In this document: piece by piece, positions 7,868 to 14,694 of the stretch
How the letters are laid out: each line of letters starts with the position of its first letter
Numbering within the stretch: position 1 is the first letter of the stretch
From: a virus
Strand: one strand, 5' to 3'
Length of the DNA: 20,012 bases
Virus record (IMG/VR): IMGVR_UViG_3300010354_000911
Coordinates: 1 to 20,012 of that record
Made by a program: the position numbers and the translations under genes
Notes under the pieces: model-generated
What the model saw: the letters and a program-made list of their open reading frames with translations, nothing else
Told to the model about the DNA's origin: nothing
The model's database searches: none

Positions 7868-7875
7868 TATTTATA
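7868..7875 (-). promoter_or_regulatory. T4-type late promoter, exact TATAAATA
   Basis: An exact match to the T4 late consensus, placed 36 bases before the start codon of the Ig-like structural gene. It begins at the last T of the terminator T-run just upstream, so the previous unit ends where the late unit starts. Confidence 0.8.
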
Positions 7876-7906
7876 AAAAAGGGAGACCTTACTTTTGGTC
7901 TCCCTT
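7875..7906 (-). terminator. Intrinsic terminator with a stop codon in its loop
   Basis: On the minus strand AAGGGAGACC, loop AAAAGTAA and GGTCTCCCTT form a 10-bp perfect stem followed by a run of Ts. The TAA in the loop (7889-7891) is the stop of the 54-residue ORF, so ribosomes finishing that ORF would cover the 5' arm. It separates the small-membrane-protein genes from the structural gene. Confidence 0.88.
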
Positions 7907-8053
7907 AGATAATACTGTTCTTAAAAACAGTTGTATGAAATCTAAGATTCCATTTGCTTCTGTTCTTTTTGTTTTTGATAACCACTCAGATAATGAGAGA
8001 AGAAATCCAAGAACAATAGTTACACCCCAGTTAGTTAACAAACAGGTAATCAT
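7889..8053 (-). CDS. 54-residue small membrane protein
   Basis: This short frame is supported by a 4-bp ATGA overlap with the preceding gene and by a clear hydrophobic segment (WGVTIVLGFLLSLSEWL, residues 9-25). A short basic stretch (SKTKRTEANG) and an amphipathic helix (LDFIQLFLRTVLSK) follow. A protein with one membrane segment and no signal cleavage site fits a small holin, antiholin or other membrane effector, but nothing identifies it. It is encoded with the 57-residue protein upstream and its stop codon is in the loop of the terminator. Late expression is inferred from the surrounding late promoters. Confidence 0.7.
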   Translation of the reverse strand: MITCLLTNWGVTIVLGFLLSLSEWLSKTKRTEANGILDFIQLFLRTVLSKGDQK

Positions 8054-8223
8054 GCTTGTGGTTTAAAGAGTTTATCTTTAACAAGCTCATAGACAACATC
8101 ATCAATACTGTTATCTGTGCTAGCAACATACTTCTTAAGTAGTTCTAGAACTAGATTTTTAACTGCTGGATGTGTAGCAATTTGAATAAGTAGTGGTTTA
8201 ACTACTGATACTACTGCGCCCAT
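8050..8223 (-). CDS. 57-residue amphipathic hypothetical protein
   Basis: The ATG at 8223 is chosen because GGAGG lies 5 bases upstream; an in-frame TTG four codons earlier overlaps that site. The product MGAVVSVVKPLLIQIATHP, followed by NLVLELLKKYV and an acidic/charged C-terminal half, has two hydrophobic or amphipathic helices, too short and polar to be sure of a membrane span. It overlaps the 54-residue membrane protein gene as ATGA. The two small proteins are likely to be made together and may act together; function not recognised. Confidence 0.72.
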   Translation of the reverse strand: MGAVVSVVKPLLIQIATHPAVKNLVLELLKKYVASTDNSIDDVVYELVKDKLFKPQA

Positions 8224-8246
8224 GATGACCTCCAATAGGATGCAAA

Positions 8247-8978
8247 TTATTTAGCAGCCTTCTTTGCCATTGCAGTTGCAGTTCCATACATTACATCTTT
8301 CGCTCTTTCACCATACTTAGATTTAAAAGAACCAAACTTCTTCTTCATACCCTTAACAAATTTTTCTTTCTTAGCAGTCTCTGCTTTGGAAAGTTTCTTT
8401 TCTTCTAGTGGTTCAAACTCTTCCTTCTTTACTTCCTTCTTTGCCTTCTTACCTGTAGGTGGTTCTGGGTCATTAGGAGTATCAACTTCAGGCATTACTT
8501 CAATTTCTACTTTCTTACCTTCATCAACAACTTCCTCCCATTCCTCCTTTTTTAGAAACTTTTTTGCCTTTCCCCATGCCTCCTGCACTTCTGCTGCTTT
8601 CTCCCACATTTCTTTAACAGACTTCTTGCCTTTTCTTGCGCGTAGAAGTGCGAAGTCGTGAGCGTCTACCTTACCATTTTTGTTGGCATCAATCTTCTCT
8701 TGATTGCCAGGCATATCTCTTGCTTCACTCTTCATTTCTTTTTTCTCTTCTGCCTTACCTTCCTTGTGCTTCTTTTCTCCCTTCTCTTCTTTCTCTGGTT
8801 TCTCAACCTCTTCAGACTTCACGCACTTGTCTTTACCATTCTCAGTGCCAGCATACTTGTAACCTTTCCAGCAAGCTTTGCCGTCAGCACCTTGTTCTTT
8901 ACCTTCTTTATTCTTACCTTCATCGAGTTCAGCAATTGCTTTCTCAATTAGTTGTTTAGAAAATTCGTCAATTGTCAT
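8247..8978 (-). CDS. Lys/Glu-rich virion-like protein with one EF-hand loop
   Basis: A 243-residue, highly charged protein. Visible elements are a Cys-containing ACWKGYKYAG segment (35-44, with a second Cys at 52), a long Lys/Glu low-complexity linker (55-85), and a 12-residue loop from Asp97 to Asp108 (DANKNGKVDAHD) that fits an EF-hand or dockerin-type calcium loop. Helical charged regions follow, and the C-terminus reads KKFGSFKSKYGERAKDVMYG. I recall the ACWKGY element and this type of C-terminus from cyanophage structural or prohead proteins. A late structural or scaffold-like role is inference. A TATAAATA box lies 22 bases before the ATG. The leader has no clear Shine-Dalgarno. Confidence 0.8.
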   Translation of the reverse strand: MTIDEFSKQLIEKAIAELDEGKNKEGKEQGADGKACWKGYKYAGTENGKDKCVKSEEVEKPEKEEKGEKKHKEGKAEEKKEMKSEARDMPGNQEKIDANKNGKVDAHDFALLRARKGKKSVKEMWEKAAEVQEAWGKAKKFLKKEEWEEVVDEGKKVEIEVMPEVDTPNDPEPPTGKKAKKEVKKEEFEPLEEKKLSKAETAKKEKFVKGMKKKFGSFKSKYGERAKDVMYGTATAMAKKAAK

Positions 8979-9255
8979 TTTTCTTTTGTCGTTTATTCTT
9001 ATTTATAAATGCCTTGACTTTTTCTTTGCTACTCATTTCTTTAGTATCACAACCACAATGTTCTTTAATGTCTTTTACCCATGCACGAAACATCTTGCCT
9101 TCTTCGGTGACAGCGATAATGTAGTTCACTCCACGTCTATGAATCTTTCCAACTTCACCTAGATTATTCTCTACCCAATCACCCTCAGCAAACATATTGC
9201 CGAGCATATAAGATTTTTGTTTTGATTGTAGTAGTAGTTCTTTCAGTGATTTCAT
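8968..9255 (-). CDS. 95-residue SH3/KOW-like hypothetical protein
   Basis: After a short helical N-terminus (MKSLKELLLQSKQKSYML), residues 23-68 form a small beta-rich module, FAEGDWVENNLGEVGKIHRR, then NYIIAVTEEGKMFRAWVKD, with the spacing of an SH3-like or KOW barrel. The tail is basic (KAFINKNKRQKKNDN). It resembles small hypothetical proteins in cyanophage late regions, but no function is known to me. The gene is preceded by CTAAATAC at 9269-9276 and overlaps the next gene by 11 bp; the next gene's TATAAATA box lies inside its 3' codons. No Shine-Dalgarno is seen before the ATG. Confidence 0.78.
   Translation of the reverse strand: MKSLKELLLQSKQKSYMLGNMFAEGDWVENNLGEVGKIHRRGVNYIIAVTEEGKMFRAWVKDIKEHCGCDTKEMSSKEKVKAFINKNKRQKKNDN
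9000..9007 (-). promoter_or_regulatory. T4-type late promoter, exact TATAAATA, inside coding sequence
   Basis: An exact late consensus embedded in the codons for the FINK segment of the upstream gene. With T4 spacing, transcription would start near 8994, about 16 bases before the ATG of the EF-hand-containing protein. Confidence 0.7.
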
Positions 9256-9268
9256 AGTGTTTTATTTG

Positions 9269-9276
9269 TATTTAGT
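9269..9276 (-). promoter_or_regulatory. Putative late promoter (ACTAAATA)
   Basis: CTAAATA, a variant of the T4 late box that I recall from cyanophage late genes, sits 14 bases before the ATG at 9255. The TAA stop of the 609-residue gene lies inside the motif. The leader would be very short and has no evident Shine-Dalgarno. Confidence 0.6.
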
Positions 9277-11101
9277 CTCTTACCTTAACGTAAGATGAGT
9301 TGTAGAAGTAACTTTTCTTCAGCATACCAGAGTCTCCAAAGATTTGCAAACCCTGAGAAGATGCGTAAAGATATAAAGATTTGAGAATGTTTGTTTTTAA
9401 TACTGCAAGAATTTTTTGACTGGAAAGCATCCACCCAAGTTCTACCGCAGCAATTTTAGATTTGAAATAATTTTTCTTTTCGTTTTCTGTTGCTGGTATT
9501 TTATACCCTTGCTGTTTTGATAAGTAATTTACATAACTTTCCAAAACTGCAGGCCATCCTGCATTTTTTGTTATCTCATTGATATCATCATTGGTAGTAA
9601 ACAATGCTGGTTTATTTTTATTAGCAATATTATTTTCAAATGATTCTAATACTTTAGCACTAGGAACTGCATTTAGATTTGGGAACATTTTTGTTCGTAT
9701 TCCTGGTGTTTGCATAAACTTAATAAAGTTTTTTCTAGTTTGTTTTAACATAGCAGAAAACACAGGGCTTGTTAAATCAATGATCATTTCAGCAGGACCA
9801 GCAGAAACTTTACCATGTTTTGCCGAAGATCCAGGAATGCCTAATTCAAATTGAACATTAGTTCCAGCACCAAAGTTTCTACAATCAAAGAAATAAGAAG
9901 TTGTTTTCTTTTTAATTTCTTTTTTACTACCAACAACAAAGGTATAAACCACATCAAAATATACATATATTTTTTGTGCAGTTTTTTCCCAACTGACTCT
10001 CATGTTACTGATATCAATATCATATTGATCTATAGATGGATTTGAAATCAAATCAATCTTAGGAGTGTTTAAAGTTTTCTTCAATGAAATAGGAATAAAC
10101 TCCCCACTCAAAATATTTTCATGTATCCAATTATTATAGCGAGTTAACTCTGCCATGCTTTCTTGAACTTTTTCAGAGGAAGCAATAATACCAGACTTTC
10201 CTCTTTTGAATTTTGCATAGTCTTTAATAGTTCCTTTAAAGAAATCTCTAGTAGTAGTTTCTCTTTCTACTTTTTGTTCATTTGTTTGTTTAGATACCGC
10301 AAACATATCTGCTGGATTCCACTTGTCTTCACCAGAATCTCCAGAAGCATATCCTTCTTGACGTAAAGCATTTGCTAGAACTTGATTGAATTTATTTCTA
10401 AACTTACTCTTGAACCATTCTATTTCTTTTGCGCCAGCATGATAGAAATCATACTTAATACCTGATTTAAAATATTGTGTTTTGTATAAAGCATTTGAAA
10501 CATTTACACAAGATTTAATCCACTCAGGATTTTCTAATCCATATTGAAATAATTTTACAAACGGTTTTTCTGTTCTCACATTTGCTCTAACAATTCGCAA
10601 AGTCTGTGCATCTTCATTTCTACCTTTAAGTAAAAACTCTTTGAATTCATCTTCAGTTATATCAGAACCATTCTCTTGTCTAAGTGCAAGAGCTACACAC
10701 TGTAGTGACTCAGTATAATCAGATTCTTTACCTGGAAAAGTATCTTTCTTTCCTCCTCTACCAGATATAATTTGTTTACCTATTTTACTAATAATAAGAG
10801 TTTCTATTTCTTTAGCATTAGTAATGCTTTGAAATTCAATTTTTCTATATGGATGATTGCCACTTTCTTCTCTAAAAATATCATATAGAATTGTCGGATC
10901 ATTAACATCAACTCCAGTCTCAATTAAATCATCAAGAACTGCTAGAATTTTTTTAACTCTTTCACCATCTTTGTAAATTCTTCTAGTAGCAACTTGTTCA
11001 TTCGTGAATGGCACTTCAGCACCTTCACGCATTAGTTGCATAAACTTATCAAGATACTGATAAGGTTTTGCTATAACGCTAGCAATAGCTGGTGCGGTCA
11101 T
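9272..11101 (-). CDS. 609-residue hypothetical protein of unknown family
   Basis: A large soluble-looking protein with no signal peptide or membrane segment. The N-terminal half is charged and helical; a region near 110-130 reads ISGRGGKKDTFPGKESDY and a Gly/Asp/Trp motif, GDSGEDKWNPADMFAV, lies at 254-269. The middle (about 360-440) is beta-rich (KIYVYFDVVYTFVVGS, TSYFFDCRNF), and the C-terminal third is helical. I do not recognise the family. GDSGEDKWNPADMF could be an active-site or binding motif but is not assigned. The ATG overlaps the stop of the HxGH nucleotidyltransferase gene as ATGA and has GGGAG 8 bases upstream, so it belongs to a coupled three-gene unit. Coding sequence looks more AT-rich than the neighbours. 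Confidence 0.85.
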   Translation of the reverse strand: MTAPAIASVIAKPYQYLDKFMQLMREGAEVPFTNEQVATRRIYKDGERVKKILAVLDDLIETGVDVNDPTILYDIFREESGNHPYRKIEFQSITNAKEIETLIISKIGKQIISGRGGKKDTFPGKESDYTESLQCVALALRQENGSDITEDEFKEFLLKGRNEDAQTLRIVRANVRTEKPFVKLFQYGLENPEWIKSCVNVSNALYKTQYFKSGIKYDFYHAGAKEIEWFKSKFRNKFNQVLANALRQEGYASGDSGEDKWNPADMFAVSKQTNEQKVERETTTRDFFKGTIKDYAKFKRGKSGIIASSEKVQESMAELTRYNNWIHENILSGEFIPISLKKTLNTPKIDLISNPSIDQYDIDISNMRVSWEKTAQKIYVYFDVVYTFVVGSKKEIKKKTTSYFFDCRNFGAGTNVQFELGIPGSSAKHGKVSAGPAEMIIDLTSPVFSAMLKQTRKNFIKFMQTPGIRTKMFPNLNAVPSAKVLESFENNIANKNKPALFTTNDDINEITKNAGWPAVLESYVNYLSKQQGYKIPATENEKKNYFKSKIAAVELGWMLSSQKILAVLKTNILKSLYLYASSQGLQIFGDSGMLKKSYFYNSSYVKVRD

Positions 11102-11652
11102 GGTAGATTCTCCCTTACTGCTTTGAATAAACGGTTTTTAAAATCTTTGTCATTTTTAACTGCTGATGGTATACCAGAATTAAAAGTCTTCATATCCATT
11201 TCAGCAATTGCTTTTCTCATCTTGCTTGCTGACATTCCAGATACATCATCCGCATCTGGATCACGCTCTCCTGCGGATACCGTTTCAAGTTTTCTAAATG
11301 TATAATCTTTTTCATTATACTTCTGGATCAACATATCCATCTCTTGCACACGGTCACTTCCTACGACCAGCGTAACATCAGCATACTCACCTTGCAAACT
11401 CTGTAATACATGTATGATAGTCTTCAATTTATTATCATACATAATATGATTCTTGTGAGTAGGAAACATTTCTTTCATAAACTCTACCTTCACATCAGAA
11501 GGTAGAGGATTTTTTCCTTTCTTATCTTGCGTGTGACCTGTGTAAATTCTATAGTCATCAGTGCCTGCTTGCTTTTTAACAGCATCTAGTAGTTTTTCGT
11601 GTCCCGTCGTTGGTGGATTAAATCTACCGAACGTGATGACTACTCGTTTCAT
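11098..11652 (-). CDS. HxGH nucleotidyltransferase (NMNAT/cytidylyltransferase-like)
   Basis: The 184-residue protein has the signature of the HxGH nucleotidyltransferase fold: RVVITFGRFNPPTTGHEKLL at 3-22, with His18 in the TTGH motif, and GMSASKMRKA at about 139-148, the equivalent of the (I/S)SxTxxR motif. Enzymes of this fold transfer AMP or CMP from a nucleotide triphosphate, as in NMN adenylyltransferase for NAD synthesis, and similar proteins occur in T4-like phages. The substrate here cannot be read from the sequence. The ATG overlaps the upstream stop as TAATG and has AAAGGAG 4 bases upstream; its stop overlaps the 609-residue gene as ATGA. NAD-related or nucleic-acid-related roles are both possible. 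Confidence 0.88.
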   Translation of the reverse strand: MKRVVITFGRFNPPTTGHEKLLDAVKKQAGTDDYRIYTGHTQDKKGKNPLPSDVKVEFMKEMFPTHKNHIMYDNKLKTIIHVLQSLQGEYADVTLVVGSDRVQEMDMLIQKYNEKDYTFRKLETVSAGERDPDADDVSGMSASKMRKAIAEMDMKTFNSGIPSAVKNDKDFKNRLFKAVRENLP

Positions 11653-12860
11653 TAGTCTCCTTTAACCCAATTTTTGTCTATGGTGAAGTTGGCAACACTA
11701 AACTCCAAACGATCAACTAGTTTGGTAGCAGCACCATCTTTAATAGCAACAAATCCTTCAGGTGCAGTCACTTTAAATCCATGCTCAGTGCGAAGGAAAG
11801 TGCGAGTCGCATCATTAGACTCTAGTTTCTTAACAAAAAATAATTTAGCGTTACTGATAGTATTATATAGAATCACCAGTTTTTTAAATGCTTCCATATT
11901 GTTGTCAATCAACTCCATACCATCATAAAGTTTTTTAAGTTTCGCGGCTTTAGTCTTAGGCATTTTTGCTTTATCGACTTCTTTCATTATCACACCTTCA
12001 AAGTATTTTTTAAAGTTGTTAATGAATCCAGGAACATTGTTTACTTTACGACCTTCACGAACATAAGTATTGAAATAAGTTTTAAGACGAGGCCCCACAG
12101 AAAGATTATCTTTAGACTCAATAAGAGCAGCAACTTCATTCAAAAGATCTTTACACCCAGGCAAAGTGCGTTGAGCAGTAGTCTTCATGTTATTCAGAGT
12201 GCGTCTCTCTTGTTCATTTAAAAGAACTGAAGATCCCAAAGTTCCCACTTCTGCACTGATAACAAAGATATCATCGTCATCAGCAAATTTGGAAACATCC
12301 ACACCAAACGTGGCACGAGATTCAGCAATGCTATTACCAACATAGCGAGTGTGAAACACTACACCAATCTTAGCTCGCTTTGCTTTCTCATAGGCAGGAG
12401 TGCCTTTAGGAATAGCGTAGGTGATGGTGTTAGGAGTGAAGGTAAAATAATCTTTACCATCAATCTTTGCATCCTTTCCATCATCAGTAAAGAGCAAGTC
12501 ACCTTGCACAATACCCTTGATATTCAGTTTAGGAAAATACTGTAATGCTACTTTTAACTTTTCTACAAGACCAGGAGCATGACCATGATTTGCATTGATA
12601 TCATCAACAGTGTAGTTGATCTTACCATCCTTGTTAAACACAGATTTAGTGCCAACAAAAAAGCGTTTAAACTCGGGATCGATGCCACAGATTACTGCTG
12701 GAGCACCATCCCACTTGGTAGTGATTTTAAATTTGCTAGTTTGATTTCCGCTAAAAGTTTTAGTCAGTTCATCAAGGAAGGCGAACGCATCTTTGGCCCC
12801 CTGTTCTCCGTCGAACAAGATGCTGTCTTCCAGGTGCTCTAGGTGGGTGTTCTTGCTCAT
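11652..12860 (-). CDS. DUF6267-like protein with ligase-type nucleotidyltransferase motifs
   Basis: The 402-residue protein resembles a phage family I recall as DUF6267 (memory, not checked). Several segments match, in order, the motifs of covalent nucleotidyltransferases such as DNA and RNA ligases: TKWDGAPAV with Lys49-x-Asp51-Gly52 (motif I, KxDG), FVGTKSVF at 68-75, IVQGDLLF at 117-124 (motif III-like), GVVFHTRY at 166-173, then PEGFVAI at 368-374 and TKLVDRLEF at 379-387 (motif IV and V-like). FEGVIMK at 287-293 is a second motif IV candidate. If correct, Lys49 would be adenylylated. The assignment is inference. The gene follows a terminator whose loop holds a late promoter motif and is the first of a coupled three-gene unit. 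Confidence 0.85.
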   Translation of the reverse strand: MSKNTHLEHLEDSILFDGEQGAKDAFAFLDELTKTFSGNQTSKFKITTKWDGAPAVICGIDPEFKRFFVGTKSVFNKDGKINYTVDDINANHGHAPGLVEKLKVALQYFPKLNIKGIVQGDLLFTDDGKDAKIDGKDYFTFTPNTITYAIPKGTPAYEKAKRAKIGVVFHTRYVGNSIAESRATFGVDVSKFADDDDIFVISAEVGTLGSSVLLNEQERRTLNNMKTTAQRTLPGCKDLLNEVAALIESKDNLSVGPRLKTYFNTYVREGRKVNNVPGFINNFKKYFEGVIMKEVDKAKMPKTKAAKLKKLYDGMELIDNNMEAFKKLVILYNTISNAKLFFVKKLESNDATRTFLRTEHGFKVTAPEGFVAIKDGAATKLVDRLEFSVANFTIDKNWVKGD

Positions 12861-12863
12861 AGT

Positions 12864-12897
12864 AAAAAGGGATCCCCTTGTATTTAGGAGACCCCTT
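12864..12897 (-). terminator. Intrinsic terminator with a late promoter motif in its loop
   Basis: On the minus strand AAGGGGTCTCC and GGGGATCCCTT pair over 11 positions (two G-T wobbles) around a 9-base loop, TAAATACAA, followed by a run of Ts. It ends the gp43-uvsX-gp41-mazG run. The loop and last stem base together read CTAAATA. Confidence 0.82.
12881..12888 (-). promoter_or_regulatory. Putative late promoter (CCTAAATA) within the terminator loop
   Basis: CTAAATA lies in the loop of the terminator, 21 bases before the ATG of the DUF6267-like gene. With T4 spacing the start site is near 12875, so late transcripts would lack the 5' arm and could not form the terminator. Confidence 0.58.
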
Positions 12898-12910
12898 TAT
12901 GATAGCACAC

Positions 12911-13315
12911 TCAAACGTCGTTGGCAACTCGGTTTTCGCTTCGCTCAATACTGAAAGCACCTTCTGGGTATCGAGCACTCAGTTTTTCAAAATTCATTTG
13001 AGCAATCTCTTCAAACGAAATATCGAGAGCAATACATGCTTGAGCAATATACCAAAGGATATCACCCAACTCACGCTTCATGTGAAAGATATTATCTTCA
13101 TTATACGGTTTGCCTTGAAAGGCAATCTTTTTTACAATCTCAGTAAACTCACCACCCTCTGCAGTAATACCAGCAGCAGCAGTGAGAAGACGTTGAATGT
13201 CAGCACCTTGTTCTTTGAGTTCAATCAAACGATTGACAAACTCAGTATTGTCACGGGATGCAGGGCTCGTAACGCAAGCAACGAACTCAACATACTTATT
13301 AAGATCAACTGTCAT
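12911..13315 (-). CDS. mazG: MazG-like nucleotide pyrophosphohydrolase
   Basis: MazG-type enzymes cut nucleoside triphosphates to monophosphates and pyrophosphate. The 134-residue protein shows the metal-binding pattern ExxE...ExxD: EGGEFTE with Glu53, Glu56 and Glu59, and RELGDILWYI with Glu82 and Asp85, in a helical frame. The length is that of single-domain phage MazG-like proteins. Many cyanophages carry a mazG as an auxiliary metabolic gene; its preferred substrate cannot be told from the sequence and the assignment to a particular MazG subfamily is uncertain. The ATG overlaps the helicase stop as ATGA, so it is co-expressed with the replication genes, and it is the last gene before the terminator at 12864-12897. 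Confidence 0.87.
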   Translation of the reverse strand: MTVDLNKYVEFVACVTSPASRDNTEFVNRLIELKEQGADIQRLLTAAAGITAEGGEFTEIVKKIAFQGKPYNEDNIFHMKRELGDILWYIAQACIALDISFEEIAQMNFEKLSARYPEGAFSIERSENRVANDV

Positions 13316-14694
13316 AAAATAAAACTGGTAAATTTGCTTTGTGTGTTTTTACTTTGTTGTGCTGCCATCTCTTCAAAGTCATACTCTTCTTCTTTATCAG
13401 AAGAAAGATCAACAGCATTGTCTACATTATAGAGCTTCATACGCGCCCTGTCAACTCCAACCAAGAACCTCTTATACATTGTAGGATCGTTATATCGATT
13501 CTTTAATTGTTTGACCATAATCTTACCATCCTTCTCCAAATCTTCTGTCGCAATAAGAGCAAACATAAAGTCAGCAGTAGCAGGTAGACCAAAGGATTCC
13601 GAAGTATCAGTAAGATCCACGTCGCTATTGCCAAAACCACTACGGGTTGTCTGCGTCGCTGAGACAAGAGGAACATTGTGTTCGACAGCAAGGCCACGTA
13701 GTTCTTCAGCAATCGCTTTAACATACGTGTAAGAATTGACAATAGCACCTTTATACCTGGCACTGGCACAGATGTTAAGATAGTCGATAAAGATGATATC
13801 AGGTTTGAAAGTTTTCTTAAGTTGGAGCTCATTGAGAAGAGATTTGAAATGACCAACGTGTGCTGATGCTGTAGGATATTCCTTGATGATTAGACGACCC
13901 TGAGTTTTTCTTTTCAATTCGTTGATACGACTTTGGAAGATTGTCTCAGGCAGATCAGCAAGATCCTTAATATTTACATTAAAAAGATTAGCGTCAATAC
14001 GTTCAGCAATCTTTTCTTCTGCCATCTCCATCGTAATGTAGAGAACATTACGACCCATCGAAAGACAGTGAGCAGCAAGGTCACACATGAAGAGTGACTT
14101 ACCAACACCAGTGCCAGCAAGAGCAACGTTCAGTGTCTTATTAGGAAGACCACCTTTGGTAATCTTATTGAAGTATTCTAGGTGGAAAGGAATCTTATCC
14201 TCTTCACGGTGATAGAACTCATAACGTTCTGCACTGTTCTCAATATAATCGTGCCCTACGTGTTCATCGAAAGATACTGCCAGGGCCTCCTGTAGGATTG
14301 CTGGGATCGCATCCTTTGATACTTTCTTATTGCTGTCATCCGCGATTTTGATTGACTCAAGCAGGGCGAGATAGATTGCTCTGTCTTTACACCACTTCTC
14401 TGTGGTGTCGAGCAACCATTGGTATTCGACCTCAGAATCGTTAAGTTCAGCAATCGTTTTAACTGCGTTTTGATATACTTCCTCATTTAAATCTTTCCTA
14501 CCTTCCAAGTTAATTGTAAGAACTTCTTTGGTAGGCACCAGTTCATAGGTGCTCGCAAAGTTCCACACTTCTTCATAAATTACTTTCTCATGGATTTCAT
14601 TGAAGTAATCTGGTTTTACAAAGGGAACAACCTTCCTGTAGAACTGTTCGTTGCACAGGAGGTTGCGTAAAATAGTTGTCTCAATCCTCTCCAT
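13312..14694 (-). CDS. 41: Replicative DNA helicase, T4 gp41-like (DnaB family)
   Basis: This hexameric 5'-3' helicase opens the replication fork and works with gp61 primase. The 460-residue protein has an N-terminal helical domain (1-165) with the usual [13 protein letters not shown] opening, and a RecA-like C-terminal domain. Walker A is AGTGVGKS at 193-200, Walker B is IIFIDY at 300-305, and [13 protein letters not shown] (about 342-354) is the expected sensor region. The start overlaps uvsX by 14 bp, with GGAG 6 bases upstream of the ATG. Order uvsX-41 follows T4, and the mazG-like gene follows by ATGA overlap. All key motifs are intact. Confidence 0.95.
   Translation of the reverse strand: MERIETTILRNLLCNEQFYRKVVPFVKPDYFNEIHEKVIYEEVWNFASTYELVPTKEVLTINLEGRKDLNEEVYQNAVKTIAELNDSEVEYQWLLDTTEKWCKDRAIYLALLESIKIADDSNKKVSKDAIPAILQEALAVSFDEHVGHDYIENSAERYEFYHREEDKIPFHLEYFNKITKGGLPNKTLNVALAGTGVGKSLFMCDLAAHCLSMGRNVLYITMEMAEEKIAERIDANLFNVNIKDLADLPETIFQSRINELKRKTQGRLIIKEYPTASAHVGHFKSLLNELQLKKTFKPDIIFIDYLNICASARYKGAIVNSYTYVKAIAEELRGLAVEHNVPLVSATQTTRSGFGNSDVDLTDTSESFGLPATADFMFALIATEDLEKDGKIMVKQLKNRYNDPTMYKRFLVGVDRARMKLYNVDNAVDLSSDKEEEYDFEEMAAQQSKNTQSKFTSFIL

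Noticed and set aside
8386-9162. Several long plus-strand frames opposite the Lys/Glu-rich gene
   Set aside because: They are antisense images of low-complexity Lys/Glu codons (Ser/Phe/Leu-rich products) and have no ribosome sites or context.
12878-13432. 184-residue plus-strand frame opposite the mazG-like gene
   Set aside because: It is antisense to a gene with clear MazG motifs and ATGA coupling, and spans the terminator.
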